Below, piece by piece: positions 1 to 12,175 of a stretch of DNA of 64,000 bases. The stretch covers positions 35,065 to 99,064 of the forward strand of contig JANBPT010000037.1 of the NCBI GenBank assembly GCA_027575765.1. The letters are read 5' to 3'. Each line of letters starts with the position of its first letter. Positions within the stretch are counted from its first letter, which is position 1. The position numbers and the translations under genes are program-made. The notes under the pieces were generated by a model that was given only the letters and a program-made list of their open reading frames with translations, did no database searches and had not been told where the DNA came from. Origin of the DNA: Tieghemiomyces parasiticus (Eukaryota; Kickxellomycota; Dimargaritomycetes; Dimargaritales; Dimargaritaceae).

Positions 1-563
1 CAGCCATCAGCACAGAGGCCGCTCTGGCCAGCACCAAGGGGGCCTAAATTGCACGCGGCTCTGGCCCCAACGTTGTATTCAGCCTAGGGCAAGGCTATGG
101 GAGGAGGGACACCGTGCAATTTTTTATAGGTGGCCTTGGACATGCCCGACATCTCTGCCCCACCCAAGGCGTGTAAAATTTAGGCCTACAACATCTCCCC
201 CCCCTTCAAAAAAATTCGCCGGGGTCCACTCGTCCAGGATTTTGCGGGGCAATACAGGCCTGGCGGATATCAAAGCAGGTGGGTGAAGGGGCCTTGCGAG
301 CCCATCCAAGAGGGTCCCCCCCCGAAACCTCCCACTACGGGAGGGCCCAGTGCTGGGCGGGGAAGGAAAAAGGGCGGGAAAGACGTAGGCCATAATAGCG
401 CCCAGATCCGTGCACGATTCCGATCTTCCTCTTTTTTCAAATCTACCAGGCCAATAAGTTCGGTTGAGAGGATCGCAGCTCCCGTTTGGTTCCATCTCTT
501 TCTCCCCTTCTTCCGGTTAAGCCCACTGAAGCTTAGTAGAAGTACCTCCCTTACTTACCCACC
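1..563. other. Upstream region of RPS9
   Basis: No gene recognised. The stretch holds short G-rich and C-rich runs. The last 120 bases before the RPS9 start are pyrimidine-rich on the plus strand, ending in a CACCATGG start context. The open frames on both strands here resemble nothing and look incidental. Confidence 0.5.
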
Positions 564-1133
564 ATGGTTCCGCGCAATTTCTCCAAGACCTACAAGGTCC
601 CCCGCCGTCCTTTCGAGAAGGAGCGTCTCGATCAGGAGCTCAAGCTGGTCGGTGAGTACGGCCTCCGCAACAAGCGCGAGATCTGGCGTGTGGCCTACAC
701 CCTCTCCAACATCCGTCGTGCGGCCCGTGAGCTTCTGACCCTGGAGGCGTCCGACCCCCGCCGTCTGTTCGAGGGTAACGCCCTGATTCGTCGTCTGATC
801 CGCATTGGCGTGCTCGACGAGACCAAGGCCAAGCTCGACTACGTGCTGGGTCTCAAGATTGAGGACTTTTTGGAGCGCCGCCTCCAGACCCAGGTCTTCA
901 AGCTCGGTCTGGCCAAGTCTGTCCACCACGCCCGTGTGCTGATCCGTCAGCGTCACATCCGTGTTGGTAAGCAGATGGTCAACGTGCCTTCCTTCGTCGT
1001 TCGTCTCGACTCCCAGAAGCACATTGACTTCTCGATCACCTCGCCCTACGGTGGTGGCCGCCCCGGCCGCGTTAAGCGCCGCAAGCTCCGCGCCGGCACC
1101 TCCGGTGGTGACGAGGAGGAGGAGGACGAGTAA
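564..1133 (+). CDS. RPS9: 40S ribosomal protein S9 (uS4)
   Basis: Small-subunit ribosomal protein uS4, an early 18S rRNA binder that also lines the mRNA entry region and contributes to decoding fidelity. The uninterrupted 189-residue frame is full length for the family. It starts with the typical [21 protein letters not shown] leader (about residues 2-22). The S4 RNA-binding fold covers about residues 105-165 and includes [20 protein letters not shown]. The tail is short and acidic (DEEEEDE). The start sits in a CACCATGG context. Codons are strongly C/G-ending, as expected for a highly expressed gene. No intron is visible, unlike RPL7 in this window. Identification is by clear family similarity. 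Confidence 0.98.
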   Translation: MVPRNFSKTYKVPRRPFEKERLDQELKLVGEYGLRNKREIWRVAYTLSNIRRAARELLTLEASDPRRLFEGNALIRRLIRIGVLDETKAKLDYVLGLKIEDFLERRLQTQVFKLGLAKSVHHARVLIRQRHIRVGKQMVNVPSFVVRLDSQKHIDFSITSPYGGGRPGRVKRRKLRAGTSGGDEEEEDE

Positions 1134-1455
1134 ATCCTTTATTGGTCGTCCGCTTGTAGTTAGCACTACATCCCTCCCCTCCCTCCCCTCGCCCCGTCCC
1201 CTCCCTCCCCTCCCCCATCTAAACCCCTGTGCTGCTGAGCTCCCCGACCTTTCGGGACCCGTTGCTCTTGGGGGGGCCATCTTTTTATGCTCCACGCCGA
1301 CGCTGGACGGTGGCTTCCCCAACGACGGTTGCATCCGGACCTCACCTTTCTCCGCCATGCAGCTTACGCATACCATCATCTGGAACCTGTAGTTGTGGCT
1401 GGCCCTGTGTGCAAGTCGTGCGGGCCGACGCAACCGTGGTGTTCGTTTACTCCCA

Positions 1456-1461
1456 AATAAA
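1456..1461 (+). other. Poly(A) signal of RPS9
   Basis: AATAAA about 320 bases after the RPS9 stop, followed by a T-run near 1489. It is the first canonical hexamer downstream of the gene. Confidence 0.5.
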
Positions 1462-1818
1462 TGTCTATGGCCGTTATTGGAATGGAGCTTTTTTTCACAT
1501 TTTCACTGAATCAATTTGAACTCCGTTTATCGCAGCGTCAGGTTGGATTGGAAACCGCCAACCAGCGTCAATATTGCAAGGTCAGGCCCGGTGAATAGTG
1601 CGGCTATTCAGCTAAGATGATGCGTGCGGTAGGGAGGAGGGGTGTCATGGATGAATTAATAGAGGGCAGGGTATCTGAATAACCTGTAATAGATAGATTC
1701 CAGAAGTCCTCAAGGCATGCCCTCTGTCCGTCGCTACTCCTTGATCGCTTTGTTACACATACATACACTTTCTCACTCGTTCATTGCAAACTACAGCCGA
1801 TCGTTCGGAAGGCCCACG

Positions 1819-3835
1819 ATGAGCCTACCAGAGCAGAAGGCGGGCGCGGCAGGTAGGTCTGCGAATCGCGTGCTCGGCTGTAATGCATGCGAATCTGTTA
1901 GTCTGCCGAATCTCGTTTTATACGGCCAAGGGAGCCCTATTGACCTGCCTCGCTGACGTTTTATCTGCCTGGGCTGCTCTCTACCATTGACACCCTCCTG
2001 GAGTAGAACACCCCACGGCGCCTCGGTTGCCCTACACGGCCCCCGAGGGGAGCCGCGCCCCGCCGAGCCCTAGCTACTATTTCGAGGTGATCAAAAGCGG
2101 TGTGTCGCTTGAACCTATTGACTTGGCCCTGAATGTGAGCTTTCTGGTGGTGGGCCGACTCCCTATATGTGATGTATCGCTCGAACACCCTTCCGTTTCG
2201 CGCTACCATGCCGTGATCCAGTTCTACGGTACTGCTGCCGGCCCAGCCCTGTACGACCTCGGGAGCGCCCACGGGACCTATGTGAATCGGCGGCGGCTCC
2301 CACCTCGTACCTACCAGGCAGTACATGTGGGGGACCACGTGGTGTTTGGCGAGAGCACGCGGGTCTATGTGCTTCAATCGAGCCTGCCACCTGAGCCTTT
2401 CATCGAACCGCCCGTTATCGCCCTAGCACATCACCGGCCGCCTAAGCGTGAGGCACCAGTCGCCGCACCACCCGACGCTGCGGAAGCAGTAGCGTCAAGT
2501 AAAGTCCCTTTTTACGCCAAAGACCCGCGCCGAGTCCTACGCGATTTCCTCGAACGGTCAGGGTACGACGATGACCTCCGGTTCCGTACAGTTGACCCCG
2601 ATCAGACTGGCGAAGACTTCGTGACGTATGTGGTCCTCCCACCGGAACTATTGACCGGCGTAGACGCCGAGTTTTCCCCAGGTCGGGACCGCAAGAAGAA
2701 GGCATCCCAAAGCCAGGCGGCGCTCCATGCCTGTGAGGAATTGACTCGCCTACAACTCCTGGGGGGCGGGCCCGACGGTGCTGGCGGTGAACCCGGGGAG
2801 ACGGCGACGGAAGCCCGGCGGAAGCGTATTCGCGAGATGTTTGGCGAAGAAGATGACGCCGATGAAAACGACCCCTACTACGACCGGACGGACACAGTGG
2901 TCAAGAGCCGGTGCCCGCGGAAAGATAGAACGACCCGTGGTACAAATGCGGACGTTGTTGCCAATTCTGCCCCGGGAACATCTGCCATCGTGACGCTGAT
3001 GTCGCTCGAAACGAGCCACAGCCGGCTGGCGCAGCGGCTGGCCGAGATCCGCGCGGAACTGGCAAAGGCGCCAAGTGGCACAGGTCAGCAGGCGGCGGAG
3101 GGTAATGACGACGAGGACGACCTGGACGCTTACATGCGGCAGATCACTACCGACGTGCACCAGGGCCTACGCCTGGAGATGGCTCGGCTAGAGCAGGTGA
3201 GTTACGAGCAAGAGCCGCGAAGTCTGCTAGGCCAGGCTGACACATAGCACACACACACCCTTCATAGTTTGATTAATTCTGGTAGCCCCTCAACTTCATG
3301 GCAACTAACCCAGCACCCCTTTACTGTGTTCGCGCCATCGCATCTATCAGGAGCGAACAAGTGTGGAGGTACAGTTAAAGGGGCTCGAACAAGCTAAATC
3401 CGGCGCCACTCAGCCACCGAGTAGGACGCCACCGCCAGCCGCTATCGCCAATTCTGTACCCTCCCCAGTGGCTCGTACCAATTCACCCGGCGTTACTACG
3501 ACCTCACCGCTCAGAACGATAGCCACGGCTAGAGTGTACACGTTTACAGGCGGACCACCGGCTGATCCCGCACGTGATGCCGATGTTGAAGAGCCACAGG
3601 ACCGATCCAGCGTTTGGGTACCGCCCTCTGGTCAAAAAGGTAGGCATGCCAACGTGAGTAGCTATGAGCTCATGGTAGGGGCCGATCGCACCCACGATTG
3701 GCCTTCCTATATTTTAAGGGTTTAGTTGACATACTCAATGTAGAAGCGCTAACTGCCAACTTAATGATGTCTACTCATACGTTTACCCTGTCAGGCGATG
3801 GACGGACCGCTCTCAATGACAAGTACGGTTACTAA
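1819..3835 (+). CDS. SLC4A1AP: Kanadaptin-like FHA-domain protein
   Basis: Nuclear FHA-domain protein of the kanadaptin family; animal members are nuclear and thought to act in RNA processing. Proposed exons 1819-1852, 2004-3196, 3351-3639 and 3795-3835 join in phase to 518 residues. An FHA domain lies at about residues 57-130 (VVGRLPICDVSLEHPSVSRYHA, DLGSAHGTYVN). A basic/acidic region and a coiled segment split by intron 2 (LDAYMRQITT ... RLEQ joined to ERTSVEVQLKGLEQ) follow. The 41-nt last exon encodes GDGRTALNDKYGY, which together with the preceding WVPPSGQK reproduces the C-terminal kanadaptin signature and is the best evidence for the last splice. An in-frame ATG at 1717 could start 34 residues earlier. 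The first acceptor (TGGAG/TA) was chosen by phase and is the least certain junction. Confidence 0.88.
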
Positions 3836-6800
3836 TGTGATTAGTTGAGCTTGGAGATGGTGGTTTAGTGTACCAATAAGTCGAAATCTTCTCGAAAATT
3901 TGATCTATTTCTGTACAGTAGAACAATCAATTCCGGGGCAGATAAACAGACCAACATCGGCCATTATATCTAAATATAGACACGCTTTTATTTTTTGGGA
4001 TGAATGAATGGGTCAGACGGCCGGTGGTGGTAATGTTACTAGCGCGACCCAGGGTCGTGGGGAGAGGATAATAGCGAGGCTAGGTTAAAGGGATCATACG
4101 AAAACGCCGTGCTGCTCCTGCCATGAAACCCTTCACCTTGGCCGATGAGATTAGACTATGGCATAGTCGTCATGCGTTATTTGGTACATGCTAATACCTG
4201 TTCTATCCTATGCCAGTCTGCTATGGCAATCCACACCAAATTGGCCAAAGTGCATATGCTGCTGGTAATACTAAATGCAAGTAGACCTGGCGCAGAGGCA
4301 CAAAGGAGCGTATGGGTTGGTCTAAAGTCACCTTGAATGCCTTACGGCTTCCCTGCGCTCATCTTCTAATTGGTTTGTTGTCTTACCTAGCTGCCGTTAC
4401 CTAGGGCGCGACGTCTATAAGGAGTACGAGCCTATGGTCCGAAAGCGACATGACGACATGCTGGGTTCTCAGCTACGCACTCTTCGAGCAGCAGGAGTCG
4501 GTCTACGCAATGACCTTACTAGTAAGAGGTACAGGCAAAATTAAGAATGCCAGCGACGTTAATCTAGTAACGTCAGGATCGCATAGTTGTGGATAGCGTA
4601 GCCACTTCTCACGTACAGCCGCTCTAAACGTGTAGAAGGAGGCCCGTTGGGAAACCAAAGCCTACATACCATTTGTTTGCAACAGTTTCCTAAACGAACA
4701 GGGCGGTGGTCCCCATTTAGCCTGCCCTTCCCATCCCCTTCAATATATAACCAACGCGGAAGGCTGCATATTAGTTGCTGGGAGGAAGAGGGTTATGTTG
4801 AAGTCGAGGTGAATCAGTAGGGATTACAAGGGCGTCAACTCCCTTGTCCAGTGGCATCGAAGCGATGGCGCGATGTGAGACAAGCAAGGAATGTTCGTGC
4901 AGGCCCAATGGTAACAACAAATACAACCCCGCATTCCGAGTGGTTTCAGGGAATGGTAGAACCCAGGACGGTCTCAGATGCGCAACATCCACACCAGCTG
5001 GGCTAGGCAGTTGTCATGGGCAGCTAGCATCGGGATGCATTCACGGGCATGTATAGGTGCCAGGAAGGCGTGCCGGACGATAGATTACAAGACAGCTGAG
5101 GACCACTTGCGACGAACCAGCTGGTAGACGACCGTCCATCGACAATGCAAGGGCCACTCCACGGTAATTAACGACTGCTTTATTTTAATGGCTAGCGTTC
5201 GGCTTGGACATGAGTACGACCACTTTTAGTTACCTGGACCGCTAATCCCTCCACCACTGCGTTGGGCCAAGGCACATTAAGACAAGAATGAGGAAGCGAT
5301 GGAGTTAGAGCTGGTATAAGCAGGGCAAGGTAGTTCTGGTAAACTGTATCAGCTCGCATAGGAGCAGGGGGTAAGTGGGTAGAAGTGCTGTAGCGTGGAG
5401 CGGCCTGGGTGAGTAGGGGGGACGCCAGGTCTGAAGCAGAGATGGCTAGAGGGTTTGTGAGCCGCCCCGACCTGTAGGGCAAATAGGCCAAGGGCTTTGC
5501 TATATGCTTGGTTCCCTTCCCTTTGGGCCCCTAATAGCGTCAGCCCTGCCTACCCGACGGTGGTTGTCGACCAGATGCCACTCCGCCACTGCCTAACGTA
5601 ATCTCCCCTCCCGCCCATCGCTGCGACCCTTAAGGCCCCCATTCTATTTAAGGGCGGGGGGGGGACGGTGGGTGGTTAATAAGCCTCACTCTACACTTCA
5701 CTTCAACCAACCCTCAAGGCCGCACTAATACTGGCACGCGAGCGCGTGCGTGCGGTCGCGAAAGCCTGCCTGCTTGCCCCCCCCCCAGCTAAATCCCTCC
5801 CCCCGTCCTTCTGTATCACTGGCCCGCTTATTGGTACATTTCATAAGGCCTGAGCAAGTTTTCCCCATCCCATCCCACCAGCCCCGCCCCCCGACCTTGC
5901 TCTTTCATCCCCCCCGTTAGGCCTCGGGATGGGGATGTGTGTGAACCCATCTACTCGCACACACACACACACCTACCCACCCACCCATACATACACCCGC
6001 TTATCCGACTGAACGGTCAGGGGCTCATCCATTCGCGGATTCGTCCCTCCGTTCTCCTCCCTCGTTCGCCTTTCCTCATTGGCGATATATAAACGCCGGC
6101 CCCGCCCATCCCCAGGTGTCCGTTTCTGGTCCGCCGCAAACTCACAACATCCGGTGGTCACCTTATCTTGCTGACGCTCTCTCCAAACCCTCTACACTTG
6201 TTCCCCTCTACCTGTCTTGTATGCCAGACCCACCTCCTGCTGCAAGCTCTCACATGGCCTACCTTGCCCTTCATCCCAGTTCGCTCTGATACGTTGGCCC
6301 TATCTCTTTTTCTTTTTTCTTTTTTCTTTTCCTTCCCTCTCCCACCTCAGCAGACCTACAGCATCTGCACCTCCCACTGCCTTCCTTTTTTGATTTGAGC
6401 CACTTGGTGTAACTATAGGATCGCCTTCAGTCTTCCCTATTGTATCCCCCCTGACCCCCTACCACCGCCGCCCAGCCTCCCTTCTCTCGCTTCCTACCCC
6501 TCACTACGTTCCCGTTCCTATTTAAACCCGACTTCCCCCCAGCCTGTCCGCTGGCACTCGGCCGTCGCTTGCCCTATTGACTATTTAGATTTCGTTCACT
6601 GGGGCCGCCATAGACCGAGTTGACAGCTCTGGAGCCCCGTGACCCTGCGCCTCCTTTACCCACCACCGCTGTCGCTTATATATAGTATCGCACGCCCGCC
6701 CACACAATTGATTTTGAACCACCTGTGGTCCAGTCCGCACCTCTACTTAACATCTGCACGGGGCACTGACTGTTCTTACTCTGTCTAGCCCGCAAACTCC

Positions 6801-7047
6801 GCCCGCTGCTTGTGACGGCCTTCCACTCAGTCACGTGACGATGCGCCGCCGCGCCCCGTCCTTCGCCGTGACACCATTTCCTTCTTTTCCAGCCCCCAGG
6901 CCCGGTGTTCTCTGCCACGTGGCAGCACCGATATAGGAATCTGACTGTGCTGTGCTTCGGCCGTAATTGGTCCGAGTCGTTGCCCCCTATTTTTTACTAC
7001 CCCATTCACGGGTAACTTTATAACCGGCTCCACCTGTGCCCCATCCT
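3836..7047. other. Gene-poor stretch and INTS6 upstream region
   Basis: No gene recognised over 3.2 kb. 3836-5500 is of mixed composition with scattered short open frames. From about 5640 to 6700 the plus strand becomes strongly pyrimidine-rich, with long C and CT runs (6301-6341) and a short CA repeat at 5958-5972. This looks like a long promoter or leader for INTS6. A palindromic TCACGTGA lies at 6831. Confidence 0.5.
6831..6838. promoter_or_regulatory. TCACGTGA palindrome upstream of INTS6
   Basis: Perfect CACGTG E-box in the extended TCACGTGA form, 210 bases before the INTS6 start. Such sites are bound by bHLH factors of the Cbf1/USF type in other eukaryotes. Function here is inferred from position only. 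Confidence 0.4.
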
Positions 7048-10000
7048 ATGCTATTTGTATTTCTGATTGATACCAGCGCGTCCATGAATGCGCTCATGGC
7101 CGACGGCCTGAGCCATCTGGACTGCGCCAAGTCGGGTGTCGAGTATTTTATCAAGGTAGGTTGTTCATTGCACCGAAAGCTCATGGTCTCATCCCTTATC
7201 CACCTCCCCGGCCTCCAGTGTACCACGGTACAGCATGGGTTCCGTTGCATATTCCGTAGCTACCGTGTTCACCCCGGTCTAATGTCTGCTTCCACCGTCT
7301 GCTCCTTCTCCGCCACTGCACATCAATCCCGTGGGTACGTAGAAGCGGAATAACCAGCGCGACGATAAGTATATGGTGCTAACCTATGCCGAAGGCACCG
7401 ACTCCATTAAGGTAAGTCCGTATGCACTGCGTGGGCCATACCGGCGGCCGTCCGTCTCAAACGTCTCTCACTCGTTCTATCTTCTACCGTGTCTCCCCTA
7501 CGAGTGGCTTACCCTATGACTTGATGTGCTCAGCCCTACCGAGTGATGTGCCACTTCATTGCTCTACCATACGCAAGAAGGTCGCTGGCCGGGGCCCATG
7601 GCTGCCCACTGCGCCATAGGTCGGACTCTGGCGTCCTATCGGCGGCAATGCACAAACATAGTGCCGATCGGTACGAGCTACGTAGGGTTGATCCGTCAGG
7701 CTTGCGTGTTGGGGTTTAGATTGCCAGTCTTGGGTGGGTCACAGGCAGGGGGGATATGGCTAGGTAGAAGATACGACTGGACGATGGCTTTGGTACACTA
7801 AAGTGCCAAACCTCGGGTCAGCGGATAACGGTGTAGCACCTATCTATATGCTACTAGTAGTGGGCCGATGGAGGCAGTGGCCTGTTCAAATTTACGCCTT
7901 GTAATTAGCGCTACGAAAAGGAGGGGGTGACAAAGGGATTCCCAGAACACGGTGACCATTGGCCATCCACACTGGTTGTTCGAAAGGTGGCGGACGGCTA
8001 AGTTGACCCGCTGGTTCCCTATGCCCTGCAAGGTCCCCCCTTCATTGGGGTCGGTCGGGCCATGCATATCAGCCCCCCCCCCACTCCACTCCCAGGAGCT
8101 TTCACGCACCTACTCAAGAGGTCACGTGATATATATGTCTTCCCCACCTTATCATGTGATCTAACCCGCACACTCTGCTACCCATTACCTTTCACGCCTC
8201 CCACTCTGACGATCAGGCCCGGATACGAGACCCCATGCCCTTTCTTCTCGAAAAAGTCAAGAACCTCTCCGCCCATGATATGTTTAACGGAGGTCTGGCC
8301 CTCGGCTCCATATTTGACCAGCTTGGACTCTACCGCACCCTGCAGGACATGGATTCGTTCGGGTTGGTAAGTAGCATGGGTAGCTTAATAGCCAGGTGAA
8401 ATTTACTATGGAGCCTCGGCCCAAATCTCGTCCCTCTCCGCTATCCCTCTACAACTGCCTAGCTAGGCCTTATCCTAACTATTTCCTTATCCGGTCCTAC
8501 CCTACTCGACTATTCCCCTATTCTCGTATTCAGGGCCGGCGGCCCTGGGCTTCTGAGCCCGCTATCGTGTTCTGGTTCACTGACGGTGCGGCCATGCTCC
8601 AACCCTCCGGGGTCGGTGACAAGCTCAACATTCCAGGATGTGTAGCACCCGGTGCTGAGCGATACCTCGAACCCTTCCGTTGGGACTATCGCCTCTACAC
8701 CGTCTACCTCGACGGTGCTACCCAAATACCCGACGAACCCCAGATCAATGCCATGTGTGAGGTTATGGGCGGTGCGGCCGTGCACGTTGGATCGCTTCGG
8801 ATTTTCCAGCAGTGCATCGATACAATGCTGGGCCAGGCCAAACCTAAAGACGCTCTCCCCGGCACCCCCTTTGTGGCGCAGCCCCACGGGGTACTGGTCA
8901 ACTTTGACTGTCTAACGGGTACGTCCGGCACGTTTTATTCGGGGGGTTCGCCTCCACCTCCCCACCTCAGGACTTATTTATCGAGACTGACACTGGCTAG
9001 TAGTTTAACTGCCATTTTGAGCTGCTAGATGTCTAACACCTCTCCCCTTTCCATCTTCCCATCGCACGGACTCGCTTCCCCACTCAAACCTCCAATTCTA
9101 CGACACACAGGTGACCAGTCCCGACGCTTTGGTCGGAGCTACCATAAGCTAATCAGTCTAGCCGGGGGTGGCGGGCGCAACGCCGGCTTCTTCCCCATCC
9201 CCGAGATGTACTGGCCTGACGATACGGCACCGGTAAGTGGGACTGCTTATTAATTATCCTACGCCCGGGATTTGATTTTGCGCCGCCACCAATATCACCG
9301 GCCAGGCCCCTTTCCTCCCCTTCCAACCTAACCTCCATGCCGCTACCCCCTGTCACCCACCCACTTTCCACTATTCTCAGCCGCCACGCAAGGCCCAGCC
9401 CACGATCCTCTTCAACCCAGTACACATGCCCATCAACATCCCGCAGGGGTTCCCCTTCGACAAATATGTGGTGGAGGTTTGCCCGCTGACACAGGAGCTG
9501 CTCAAGCAGCCGCCCAACGTGTACTGGCAGGTGTTCGTGCCCAACAGCTACAAGAGTCCCGGGGCCGGGTTTCCGTTTGGCTTCTTGAAGGCCAATTCAC
9601 TACAGACCATTGTCAATCTGTACATCCTACCATATAACTATCCGGCCCTTTTCATCTTGCTAGGTAAGTCCTCTCTAACCACGCACGTCGTATTATTAAC
9701 ACGGGTCGCCGTCTCTGACACTCCCTCGTGAGGTCCAATACCCTGTCGCTGTAGCCAAGTTCGTTTACTTAACTCTATTTAATCTACTCCCTTTTACCTT
9801 TTCTTACCACACTGCTTACCAGAGAATCTTAAAAAATCCACCAGCCAAACCCCTAGCGCCAAGTGGTACCGCGACTTTGAGGAGTATCTGAACCACACAC
9901 CCCTTTACTACCTCTCCTTCCTGCGCAACGCCCTGCACCTCTATGGCTTGGCTACGGTTGCCAACATGCAATGGGGCCCCGAAATTGTACGCATGGTGAA

Positions 10001-11375
10001 GCGGATGGAGATGCTGCGCGCAGCCAGTCGGTCCGACGCCGAACGCATGATTGTGGCTGCCAAGCGCATGTTCCTACCTTCGACCCGAGTGCTCAAGACA
10101 GAAATGGACGAAGGTGCAGTGGTCACTGCCAATGCCTTTGACGTTCCCCGCAGCGAATTGGTGGCCCGGTTATACCGTATCAAGGCGGCTTTCGCGCTCG
10201 ACTGCGTAACACCACCAGCCCAGGCCCGCACGACGGAGGATTTGGCCGACGCCGATCGTCATAGTGTGTCCATCGCCAGTATGGGTAACTTCCAGACCAT
10301 CATGAATCGCAACATTGAGCAGGAACTACGCGACCCCTTGGCCGACGAGGAGCAAGTCAAGTTACAGCGGCGGACTATGTTTGGTAACCCGTACGTGCGC
10401 CTCGACAAGCGTAGCGCCTTGGACAATGTGAATGACGACATCACGCTGGACATTAGCGAGTCCCGCGAGAATGAGGCCCCGGCCCCGTCCCCACGGCCTG
10501 GTCGCACCCGCTACCGTCGGATTCGACAGCTCTCGGGCCACGGGGGAAGCGGTACCTTCGCTTGGCCGATCGCCGTCAATGGCCCCATTTGTCCGCCCAT
10601 GAAATCGCCACGGCCTACCACCACGCCCGCCACCACGACTACCCTACCACCCCCAACCCTGGTTCCCACGCGACCGCCGAGTCCACCTGACGTAACAATG
10701 GCAGGTCCGACGCCCAAGGAGCCGCCGACAAGGATAACAACCAGTCTGCAGGCCGCCCCCGTCCCGATCGTCGCCACCCCGCTCACACCGGACGTGCCCA
10801 CACCACCCCGCAGCGACCCGGGATCGCCTGAGGGAGGCGACATGGATATTTTATCTTCATGGAAGATGGCCATGTCGGGCACTAAGAAGGAGATCGGTAC
10901 GATTGACCCCGCTATCGCACCACCACCGCGGCCCCGTTCGACTTCCCCGAGCCGCGTAACCGATGGTCCCGAGCCCCAAACCTTCCAGCGGAGCTCCTCC
11001 GCGCGGGTGGAAATGGCTCGACCAACCGCTGCAGCTGTCTCGGCCAGTAAGGGCTTCGCCCACCCTGCCCCGTCCAGCGCTCCACTACCACCAGGCCCCA
11101 CCGCATCCACCGGCCCTTCCCTGGCATCCTCTGCCGCTGTGATTCGCGAAAACGTTAACGAGTTTAAAAACCAGCTCCTCCGGCAATTGAAGCTCGACCC
11201 GAAGCATTACAATGAACGCGCCGTGCTCCAGCAGCTCAGCCGGATGGAGGCCAGCCCGTCTTTTAGTTCCACTCAGAAGCTGACCATCGTAAACTCGTGT
11301 GTCATTGTGGCCCGCGGGCTTCGGCGGCGGGCCGTCGTGGAGAAACTGGAACGGATCCGGCGCGCCATTTCCTAG
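7048..11375 (+). CDS. INTS6: Integrator complex subunit 6 homologue
   Basis: Homologue of the vWA-domain subunit of Integrator, the RNA polymerase II-associated RNA cleavage and termination complex; INTS6 tethers PP2A to it in animals. Exons 7048-7155, 7358-7411, 8217-8366, 8534-8918, 9111-9232, 9381-9663 and 9823-11375 all join in phase to 884 residues, almost exactly human length. The N-terminal vWA domain has an intact MIDAS motif (LIDTSASMN, residues 6-14). Conserved INTS6 blocks follow in order: LEPFRWDYRLYTVYLDG, MCEVMGG, PIPEMYWPD, FPFDKYVVEVCPLTQELLK, FGFLKANSLQTIVNLYILPYN. A central MGNFQTI ... FGNPYVRLDKR block precedes a Pro/Thr/Ser-rich linker. The last 70 residues form the INTS6/SAGE1-type C-terminal helical domain. 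Intron 2 (805 nt) is unusually long and contains a TCACGTGA at 8122. Confidence 0.9.
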
Positions 11376-12175
11376 ACCAATACATATTTTTTGGGAGCCC
11401 CGGATGTAAATGTCGCACTGGACCCTTTGGCACCTTGCTCTCCTTTCTCCTTAACGCACCCAAACTTTCCACCTCTTTATTGCGCGACCCATCCTCCTTT
11501 AGGAGGATATGTATCCCCTACCTAAGTCCCCTGTGTATTTTTTTTATAACCCCCCCCCCCATCCTCGCTTCTCCTTAATTTGCGCACAACCAATTTATTA
11601 TTATACGTTTTGGCCACTCTGATTATGACTCCTTTGAGTATCGTAGAGATGTCATTTGTCGATTTGGATATAATATAATGTATGAAATGGGTTTCCAGTG
11701 CGTTAATGTGGCGGATTGTGACTCGCCCCTTGGATACATCCCGCCACTCGCTGATAATAAAATAGGCAACTTGGCAATTAACGGGTTGACGCCATCGGCG
11801 CCCCCTTTATCGCCTCAAAATCGAAGGGTTCCCCTGTGTAGGCAATTTTATTCTATGCATTTATTTCGACTTAGGCTATGCGAGAGAACGTCAATAACAC
11901 GGGTTGGAGATATGTAAGGGCGATACAGGGGGCCACGGGAGTGTCTAGACAAACCTTGGAGGGGGTGTTTTGTTTGGGGGGAAAGGCTGCTTTAAAACAT
12001 TGGATTTTAGGTATACTGGTTAACTTTAAGCGAAGCACAGACACAGCATGGCATCAGAGTGGTGGCTGTTTTTTTTAAAAAAAATAATAATAATAAGTTG
12101 ACAGGGAGAGGTGAGAGGATGGAGGCTCCCCCCCCCGGGTTGGGGGAGAGAGGGGCTTCACGTTTTCTGGCTCGT
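11376..12175. other. Convergent intergenic region
   Basis: Lies between the 3' ends of INTS6 and the minus-strand gene at 12176. It is AT-rich with T- and A-runs (11530-11545, 12070-12095), as expected for two 3' UTRs. No gene recognised. Confidence 0.6.
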
